Assembly (NCBI RefSeq): GCF_000719285.1 | Contig: NZ_JOFS01000036.1 | Span: 24,865-88,864 of the forward strand | Reading direction: 5' to 3' | Source: Streptomyces bicolor | GTDB taxonomy: Bacteria; Actinomycetota; Actinomycetes; Streptomycetales; Streptomycetaceae | DNA length: 64,000 nt | Shown: positions 52,164 through 58,187 of the stretch, piece after piece | How the letters are laid out: each line of letters starts with the position of its first letter | Position numbering within the stretch: position 1 is the stretch's first letter | Position numbers and translations under genes: made by a program | Notes under the pieces: generated by a model | What the model was told of the DNA's origin: nothing | The model's input: only the letters and a program-made list of their open reading frames with translations | Database searches by the model: none

Positions 52164-53184
52164 GCGCCGTCACCTCCTCGACTCCCAGCCCGGGGAGGTC
52201 ACTTGTGCGTACGGTGCCGTCCGCGCCGCCGATGCCCGTCCACGGGTCGTGTGCGAGCAGCAGATGCCCGTCCAGGTCGGCCCAGCGGGCGCGGTCGGCC
52301 AGGTGGACGGCGGGCGCGAGGCCGAGGCTGCTGGCGGTGAGACAGCCGAGCATCAGCTCCGTCCCGCTGCCCTGGATCAACTCGGCGATCCGCAGGGCCG
52401 CTCGGACTCCCCCGCACTTGGCGAGCTTGACGTTGACGCCGTGGACGCGCCCGGCCAGCCGCCGTACGTCGTCCACGCTCACCGCGTCCTCGTCGGCGAT
52501 GACAGGCAGCGGCGACCTCTCGGCGAGGGCGCCCAGCGCGTCCGGGTCACCGGGCGGCACGGGCTGTTCGACGGCCTCGACCCCGAGTTCGGCGAACCGG
52601 GGCAGCAACCGTTCGGCCTCCGCCACGCTCCAGGCCCCGTTCGGGTCCAGCAGCAGCCGCACCCGGGGAGCCGCGTCCCGGATGACCCGTACGCGTTCCA
52701 CGTCGTCCTCGGAGTCGGGCGACCCGGCCTTCACCTTGACGATCTCGAATCCGCTCGCGGCGAGGCGCCGGGCCTCGGCGGCCGCGTGCGTGAGCGAGGT
52801 GATGCCGATGGTGCGCGCGGTGGCGACGCCGAACGGCTCCGGAGCACCCAGCAGACGGTGGACGGGCACACCGTCCCGTTTGCCGACGAGGTCCAGCAGC
52901 GCGGATTCGACGGCGGCGGTGACGGCGGGCGGTACGGCACGCGACGGCAGGGCCTCAAGGGCGCTCTCCGGATCGGCGAACCGTTCCAGAGCGACCGCCG
53001 AGATCAGCCGTACGACAGTGTCGACGTCCAGCCCGTAGTACACGCTGCTGACGGCCTCGCCGTAACCGGTCACCCCGTCGTGCTCGAGGCCCAGCCACAC
53101 GGCATCGCGCGCGGACATGGTGGATCGGGAGATGCGCAACGGCTCGGCGAGTTCGAGCCGTACGGTGCGCAGACGGACCTTCAC
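52147..53184 (-). CDS. Enolase-superfamily epimerase (dipeptide epimerase / muconate cycloisomerase type)
   Basis: 345 residues from GTG 53184, overlapping the PLP-enzyme stop (GTGA). The MLE-subgroup residues are in order: KxK in IVKVKAG, metal ligands Asp in RLLLDPNGAW, Glu in VEAVEQPVPP and Asp in PVIADEDAV, and the second base Lys in VNVKLAKCGG. Such enzymes epimerise L-Ala-D/L-Glu or related dipeptides, or N-succinyl amino acids. With an ATP-grasp ligase in the operon, epimerisation of a dipeptide-like intermediate is an attractive inference. Confidence 0.88.
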   Translation of the reverse strand: MKVRLRTVRLELAEPLRISRSTMSARDAVWLGLEHDGVTGYGEAVSSVYYGLDVDTVVRLISAVALERFADPESALEALPSRAVPPAVTAAVESALLDLVGKRDGVPVHRLLGAPEPFGVATARTIGITSLTHAAAEARRLAASGFEIVKVKAGSPDSEDDVERVRVIRDAAPRVRLLLDPNGAWSVAEAERLLPRFAELGVEAVEQPVPPGDPDALGALAERSPLPVIADEDAVSVDDVRRLAGRVHGVNVKLAKCGGVRAALRIAELIQGSGTELMLGCLTASSLGLAPAVHLADRARWADLDGHLLLAHDPWTGIGGADGTVRTSDLPGLGVEEVTAHADVA

Positions 53185-54260
53185 TGTGTCCTTCCGGGAG
53201 AGAGCGGATCGGTGACCCGGGCGCACCGCACCCACCCGCTCGCCTCGGCGGCGTACGGATGCGGTATCTCCACGGGCCGGGTGGCCGCGCCGGCCGGGTC
53301 GAGGCCGTGGGCGGCGAGGAAGTCGTCGTCGTAGACGGTGCCGAGGTAGCGGTGCGGCCCGTCGGGGAACACGGTGGCGACGACCGCGCCCGGGTGCACG
53401 CGGGCCGCCCAGGCGGCGACCCGTGCGACGGCCCCCGTGCTCCAGCCGCCGCTGACGAAGCAGCCCCGGGCGAGCCTGCGGCAGCTGTCCACGGCCTCGG
53501 CGGGGCCGATCCAGTGGACCTCGTCGAAGGCGTCGTAGGCGACGTTGCGCGGGTGGATGCTGCTGCCGAGGCCACGCATGAGGCGGGGCCGGGCGGGCTG
53601 GCCGAAGATGGTGGAGCCGGTGGCGTCGACGCCGATGAGCCGCAGCGCGGGCCAGTGCCGGCGCAACGGGGCGATGACGCCGGCGCTGTGACCACCGGTG
53701 CCGACGCTGCACACCAGGATGTCCACGTGGTCGAGCTGGGCGCCGAGTTCGGCGGCGAGGGATGCGTAACCGGCCGTGTTGTCGGGGTTGTTGTACTGGT
53801 CGGGCCAGTAGGCGCCGGGCAGTTCCGCGAGCAGCTGCCGCAGCCGGGCGAGGCGGGCCGCCTGCCAGCCGCCCTGCGGCGCCGGACGGTCGACGAGCTC
53901 CAGGCGGACGCCGTGCGCTCGCAGCAACTGCCGCATGGACGGCTCCAGTTCGCTGTCGCCGACCAGCACGACGGGGTGGCCGAGCGCCTGCCCGGCGAAG
54001 GCGAGCCCGATGCCGAGTGTTCCGGAGGTGGACTCCACCACCGGGGCGCCGGGCCGCAGCTCACCACGCTCGCGTGCACCGAGCAGCATCGACACTGCGG
54101 CCCGCGCCTTCATTCCGCCCGCCGCGAGCCCTTCGAGCTTGGCCCAGAAACCGGGTTGGGGGCAGGGCAGTTCGATGGTGACGCGGACGACGGGGGTACG
54201 GCCGAGCAGGGCGAGCAGCTCCGGGCGCGCGGCGGGCGGGCGTACGGCGGTCGCGGTCAT
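53181..54260 (-). CDS. PLP-dependent cysteine-synthase-family enzyme (SbnA-like)
   Basis: 359 residues. Fold type II beta-replacement enzyme: the PLP Lys is in GGMKARAA, the substrate loop is STSGTLGIGLA (usual TSGNTG, with Asn replaced by Thr), the phosphate loop SVGTGGHSAG, and the C-terminal GGWSTGAVARVA. Homologues such as SbnA make 2,3-diaminopropionate precursors from O-phosphoserine for siderophores. ATG 54260 overlaps the DUF364 stop (ATGA). No housekeeping cysteine role is likely in this setting. Confidence 0.88.
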   Translation of the reverse strand: MTATAVRPPAARPELLALLGRTPVVRVTIELPCPQPGFWAKLEGLAAGGMKARAAVSMLLGARERGELRPGAPVVESTSGTLGIGLAFAGQALGHPVVLVGDSELEPSMRQLLRAHGVRLELVDRPAPQGGWQAARLARLRQLLAELPGAYWPDQYNNPDNTAGYASLAAELGAQLDHVDILVCSVGTGGHSAGVIAPLRRHWPALRLIGVDATGSTIFGQPARPRLMRGLGSSIHPRNVAYDAFDEVHWIGPAEAVDSCRRLARGCFVSGGWSTGAVARVAAWAARVHPGAVVATVFPDGPHRYLGTVYDDDFLAAHGLDPAGAATRPVEIPHPYAAEASGWVRCARVTDPLSPGRTQ

Positions 54261-55108
54261 CGCGCACCCCCGGCGAACGAGCCTCGGTAGCGGTGGACGA
54301 CGCCGGGCCCGCCGTCGAGCCAGAAGAAGGGGTACGGCTCCGCGCACACCGCGCTCACGCCGTGTCCGAGGAGGCGGGGCAGCACCGCGCTGCCGGTCTG
54401 CGCGAACATCACCATCTGCTTGCCGTGCCGCAACGCGTGCTCCCGCAGCGACTCGAAGCTGCCGTTGCCCAGGGTCATCCCGGACACGAGCAGCCCGTCA
54501 CAGCGCCCGGCGGCGGCGAGCGCGTCGGCGACGACCGGCTCACCCCACTCGGTCACTCCCCCCTTGAGGTCGCACGGGACATAACCGAGTCCTCGCGAAC
54601 GCAGCGCTTCCAGAAGCGAGTTGACGACTCCGACCACCAGCACGGTCGCGCCGGCCGGCAGATCGAGCAGCTCGACCACGGCCCTGGCGCGGACCCGGGA
54701 CTTCTCCAGCGAGGACCCGGCGGGCAGCGGGACGGGGCGCGCTCCGTTGGCGGGGGTGTGCGGGGTGGCGTGCATCAGGTAGGCGTCGAGGGCGGCCACG
54801 CGGACGGGCAGCAGCGGATGGTCGAGGAGCCGTGCCACGTCGGCGCCGACACAGTCGTCGAGCGCGCTGTCGGGAAGCTCCCCGGGCTCCACCGCACAGG
54901 ACCCGACGGCCTCATGGAGGCGCAGGCTGAGGACCTCGTTGCGGTAGCCGGTGCCGCGCCCGTCGTGCCGTACGGCCTGCCGGGTGGTGAAGGCGACCGC
55001 GATGCGCTGTGCGCGCGGGTCCGGGCCGAGTGCGCCTTCGCGGACGCGGGCGACGAGTTCGTCGTACGTCCGACAGGGCGCCGCCGGCGAGGCGCTGAGG
55101 GCGGTCAT
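54257..55108 (-). CDS. DUF364/DUF4213 putative heavy-metal-chelation protein
   Basis: 283 residues. The N-terminal DUF4213-like domain (IAVAFTTRQAVRHDGRGTGYRN) and C-terminal Rossmann-like DUF364 (TVLVVGVVNSLLEALRSRG, CDGLLVSGMTLGNGSFESL, MFAQTGSAVLPRLLGHGV) match the family described as putative heavy-metal chelation. Its enzymatic role is not established. It is coupled on both sides by ATGA overlaps, between ATP-grasp and PLP-enzyme genes, which supports a part in making or loading the chelator. Confidence 0.85.
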   Translation of the reverse strand: MTALSASPAAPCRTYDELVARVREGALGPDPRAQRIAVAFTTRQAVRHDGRGTGYRNEVLSLRLHEAVGSCAVEPGELPDSALDDCVGADVARLLDHPLLPVRVAALDAYLMHATPHTPANGARPVPLPAGSSLEKSRVRARAVVELLDLPAGATVLVVGVVNSLLEALRSRGLGYVPCDLKGGVTEWGEPVVADALAAAGRCDGLLVSGMTLGNGSFESLREHALRHGKQMVMFAQTGSAVLPRLLGHGVSAVCAEPYPFFWLDGGPGVVHRYRGSFAGGAR

Positions 55109-56361
55109 CGGATCACCAGCCCCGCCCGCAGCCCGGTCAGCAGGGCCTCGACGCGGTCGCGGGCGCCGGGACCGTCGGGGTCGCCTGCCATGACGTGGCC
55201 GAGGTACTCGTTGTTGCTGCCCGCCGCCTTGACGGCCTTGCCGGGCTCGGCGAGCTGTACCTCCAACGCACCTTGCCGCTCGGCGGCTTGCCGCCCGTCG
55301 AGCGCCTCCAGCGTGCCCGTGCGATCCGGGACGAGGAAGCCGATGGCGGCGCTGCGCAGTCCGGTGTCGGTGCGCCTGAGGTCGGGCTCGCGGCCGAGGG
55401 CGACGTCCACGAAGGCGGCGGCGAGGTCGATGCCGGTGACATGGCGGACGAGCTCGGTGATGCGGTTGCCGGCGGGCCGGGGGTTGACCTCGACCACGCA
55501 CGGCCCCTCGGAGGTCAGCTTGATCTCGGTGTGCGCCACGACCCCGTCCGTGAGCCCGAGCGCCTTGAGCGCGCCGAGCGCGGTCTGCTCGGCGGCGTCG
55601 AGGTCGGCGGGCGGCAGGTCCGCGGGGAACATGTGGCCGGTCTCGATGAAGGCGGGCGCTCCGCCGATGCTCTTGTCGGTGACGCCGACCAGGTGCACCG
55701 CGCCGCCGTGCGACACGGTCTCCACGCTCACCTCGGGGCCGTCGAGCAGCTCCTCGAGGAGGACGGCGGGCGTGCGCCGCTGCCCCCGGGCGTTGACGGG
55801 GAAGTCGGCCAGCGCGCGGAAGACCTCCGCGAGTTGGACCTCGTCGTCCACGCGCCGCACATACATGCCGGCGCACAGGTCGACCGGCTTGGCGACGAGC
55901 GGGTAGCCGATCTCCCGGGCTGCCCGCGCGAGGCCGGCCCACTCCTCGTGCACGGCGAAGCGCGGTCCGGGCAGGCCCGCGTCGGCGAGGACGCGGCGGG
56001 TGGCGTCCTTGCGGCAGGCGTTCTCCACCGCCTCGGGGCCGGGGCCGGGGAGCCCGAGGTGGCCGGCGATCCGGGCCACCGTCGGCAGGTAGTAGTCGCA
56101 GGAGGTGATCACCCCGTCGAAGCCCAGGACCGAGTGCAGCCGCGCCACTTCGGGCAGCAGGGCGTCGAGGTCATTGGTCTCGGCGGTGATCACATTGCGG
56201 GCGCCGAGCAGTGGATGCGCCGTCCCCTCGGGCGCCGAGCGCAGGTAGTGGTGCAGGTCCCGGGTGAGGAAGGTGAACTCGTGTCCGCTCTCCCGGATCG
56301 CGCGTGGCAGCAGTCTGCTCATCGACCCGACCCAGCTCTCTACCACCAGCAGATGAGCCAC
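55105..56361 (-). CDS. ATP-grasp carboxylate-amine ligase
   Basis: 418 residues from GTG 56361 (GGGGAG upstream). AHLLVVESWVGSMSRLLPRA opens a pre-ATP-grasp domain; the ATP-grasp core has YPLVAKPVDLCAGMYVRRV, EELLDGPEVSVETVSHGG, and metal-binding CVVEVNPRPAGNRITELV. L-amino-acid ligase-type enzymes of this group join amino acids or carboxylates through acyl phosphates. First gene of the ten-gene operon and thus first to respond to the Zur-like box 93 bp upstream. The product cannot be stated. Confidence 0.89.
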   Translation of the reverse strand: MAHLLVVESWVGSMSRLLPRAIRESGHEFTFLTRDLHHYLRSAPEGTAHPLLGARNVITAETNDLDALLPEVARLHSVLGFDGVITSCDYYLPTVARIAGHLGLPGPGPEAVENACRKDATRRVLADAGLPGPRFAVHEEWAGLARAAREIGYPLVAKPVDLCAGMYVRRVDDEVQLAEVFRALADFPVNARGQRRTPAVLLEELLDGPEVSVETVSHGGAVHLVGVTDKSIGGAPAFIETGHMFPADLPPADLDAAEQTALGALKALGLTDGVVAHTEIKLTSEGPCVVEVNPRPAGNRITELVRHVTGIDLAAAFVDVALGREPDLRRTDTGLRSAAIGFLVPDRTGTLEALDGRQAAERQGALEVQLAEPGKAVKAAGSNNEYLGHVMAGDPDGPGARDRVEALLTGLRAGLVIR

Positions 56362-56408
56362 AACTCCCCTTTTCGTGCCGTGAGTTCAGACGTCAAGGCA
56401 GCCCGGTG

Positions 56409-56429
56409 CACCCCTCGGCCGGAGGGGTG
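56409..56429. promoter_or_regulatory. Hairpin in the leader of the metallophore-type operon
   Basis: CACCCCTC-GGCCG-GAGGGGTG is a perfect 8-bp stem between the Zur-like box and the ATP-grasp start. No gene ends here, so it may be an attenuator, a transcript-stabilising hairpin or a chance structure. Confidence 0.45.
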
Positions 56430-56453
56430 TCGGACTTGACGCGCACACGTTAT

Positions 56454-56468
56454 CGATAATCATTTTCA
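56454..56468. promoter_or_regulatory. Zur-like box in a divergent promoter region
   Basis: CGATAATCATTTTCA; its complement TGAAAATGATTATCG agrees with the Streptomyces Zur palindrome TGAAAATGATTTTCA at 12 of 15 positions (7-1-7 layout). It is embedded in an AT-rich island (TTATCGATAATCATTTTCAT) conspicuous in this DNA. It lies 93 bp upstream of the ATP-grasp gene and 41 bp upstream of the divergent peptidase start, so it may control both. A Fur-family paralogue (FurA, Nur) binding here is possible. Confidence 0.68.
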
Positions 56469-56508
56469 TTTGCCACTCCGTTCCTACCGACCGCCCCGGA
56501 GCGACCTC

Positions 56509-57999
56509 TTGTCCTTCCCGCCCCGCCCCACGGCCCTGCTCTGCGCCCTCGTGGCCACGGCAGCCCTGCTCCCCTCCGCCACCGCCACCGCCGCCCGGCC
56601 GACGGCCTCCCTCACCTTCGGCGCCTGCCCGGACTCCGTGCCGAGGCCGCCCGCCCCGGACCGCGTGGAGTGCGGGCGCCTCACCGTCCCGCTCGACTGG
56701 CAGCATCCCTCCGGCCCGCGCATCGAGATCGCCGTCTCCCGCGTCGCCGCCTCCGGCACCCCGGGCGAGCGCCGCGGCGTCCTGCTGGTGAACCCGGGCG
56801 GCCCCGGCGGCTCCGGGCTTCCCTACGCGGTGACCAAGCGCGCCAAACTCCCCGCGAGCGTGCGGCGTTCGTACGACGTCATAGGCTTCGACCCGCGCGG
56901 CGTGGGCCGCAGCACCCCCGTGGACTGCGGCCCGATGGGCGGCCTGTTCACCGCTCCGGGCGCGGACCCGGTACCGGCGACCCCGCGCGCGGAGCGGACG
57001 TACCTCACATCACTGCGCCGCCTGGCCGACGACTGCGCGACGGGCGCGGGCACGGACGTGCTGCCGTACCTGTCCACCGAACAGACGGCACACGACATGG
57101 ACGCGATCCGCACCGCGCTGGGCGAGCCGCGGACGAACTTCCTCGGTGTCTCGTACGGCAGCTATCTGGGCGCGGCCTACGCGGCCCGCTTCCCCCACCG
57201 CGTCGGCCGCATGGTGCTGGACAGCGTGGTCGGCCCCTGGGACTGGTACGCCTTCGACGTCGTCCAGAGCCGTGCGCTGCTGCGCGCCCGCGACACGTTC
57301 TTCGCGTGGACGGCCGCGCACGCGGAGCGCTTCGGGCTGGGCGACGGCACGGATGCCGTACGGCGGTCCTATCTGCGGGTACGCCAGGGGCTCGCGGCCC
57401 GCCCGGTCAACGGCTTCGGCCCGGCGGAGTTCGACCGCGCCGTCTACCGGGCCCTGGGCCGTACCGAGCGCTGGACGGGCCTGGCCGACGGACTGCGCAC
57501 GTATCTGACCGACGGCAGCCCCGACGGCCTGCGCCCCGCGTCCGCCTTCGACAGCCCGGAAGCCCGCAACTACGAGGCGGCCAACCGGATCGTGAAGTGC
57601 GCGGACGGACCGGGTCCGACGCCGCGCGAGATCCTGGCGGACATCCGCCGCACCCGGCGTCTCGACCCGCAGCCGGTCCTGACCGGCATGGAGGCGCCGG
57701 CCTGCGCCTACTGGCACCACCGCCCCGACCGCCGTACGCCACTGGGCAGTCCGGCCGCCCCGCCGGTCCTGCTGGTCGCATCCGCGCACGACCCGGTGAC
57801 GCCGGTCGAGGGGGCGCGGCGACTGCGGGAGGTGCTGCCCGGTTCCCGGCTGGTGGTGCTCGAGGACGACTACTCGCACGGGGTGTTCGCGAGCCGGGGG
57901 AATATGTGCGTGGACGGTGCGGTGGGGGCCTATCTGGTCGACGGGGTGGTGCCGAGGGGGGATGTTCGGTGCGCCGGGCCAGGGCTGCCGTCTGCGTAG
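56509..57999 (+). CDS. Secreted tripeptidyl-aminopeptidase-type alpha/beta hydrolase
   Basis: 496 residues from TTG 56509, chosen for GGAG 7 nt upstream and because the signal peptide (TALLCALVATAALLPSATA) then starts at the N-terminus. Peptidase S33/TAP family: oxyanion loop NPGGPGGSG, nucleophile Ser in GVSYGSYLG, Asp in VASAHDPVTP, His in DDYSHGVF, and a TAP-like C-terminal domain. It releases N-terminal tripeptides outside the cell. Divergent from the Zur-box operon; the shared box suggests it may be zinc-responsive too, for example to mobilise metal-peptide complexes, but that is inference. Confidence 0.88.
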   Translation: MSFPPRPTALLCALVATAALLPSATATAARPTASLTFGACPDSVPRPPAPDRVECGRLTVPLDWQHPSGPRIEIAVSRVAASGTPGERRGVLLVNPGGPGGSGLPYAVTKRAKLPASVRRSYDVIGFDPRGVGRSTPVDCGPMGGLFTAPGADPVPATPRAERTYLTSLRRLADDCATGAGTDVLPYLSTEQTAHDMDAIRTALGEPRTNFLGVSYGSYLGAAYAARFPHRVGRMVLDSVVGPWDWYAFDVVQSRALLRARDTFFAWTAAHAERFGLGDGTDAVRRSYLRVRQGLAARPVNGFGPAEFDRAVYRALGRTERWTGLADGLRTYLTDGSPDGLRPASAFDSPEARNYEAANRIVKCADGPGPTPREILADIRRTRRLDPQPVLTGMEAPACAYWHHRPDRRTPLGSPAAPPVLLVASAHDPVTPVEGARRLREVLPGSRLVVLEDDYSHGVFASRGNMCVDGAVGAYLVDGVVPRGDVRCAGPGLPSA

Positions 58000-58036
58000 C
58001 CTGCGGGCAGTCGTGCCTCCCCCTGAGCGTGGGGGC

Positions 58037-58130
58037 GCGTGCGATCGCAAGGCGCCGGAGCGCCCTCGATGGGGGTGCCCCCGCGCGAGCCGAGCGAAGC
58101 TCGGTTCGAGCGTGGGGGAGGAGCTCTAAA
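58037..58130. repeat. Dispersed repeat copy with terminator-like hairpins
   Basis: Bases 58037-58075 are identical to 63962-64000 at the window end (39 of 39). They contain GGCGC-CGG-AGCGCC. The copy here continues with CCGAGC-GAA-GCTCGG inside a GGGGG/CCCCC-bounded stem, giving a structured tail after the peptidase gene that may serve as its terminator. Confidence 0.85.
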
Positions 58131-58187
58131 GGGACTGGGAGGTAGCCCCATGGGCGGCACGGGTGGGCGCACTTGCTGAGAGCGCAG

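Noticed and set aside
45241..56361. Staphylopine-type (CntKLM) biosynthesis
   Set aside because: No nicotianamine-synthase-like, opine dehydrogenase or histidine racemase gene is present; only the transport logic is similar.
56454..56468. Interpreting the AT-rich box as a DmdR/IdeR iron box
   Set aside because: It lacks the TTAGGTTAGGCT pattern that is clear at 44389-44407; the 7-1-7 AT-rich form fits Fur-family Zur sites better.
58021..58150. A tRNA or structural RNA gene in the hairpin-rich region after the peptidase gene
   Set aside because: The stems do not form a cloverleaf, and the sequence matches a dispersed repeat found again at the window end.
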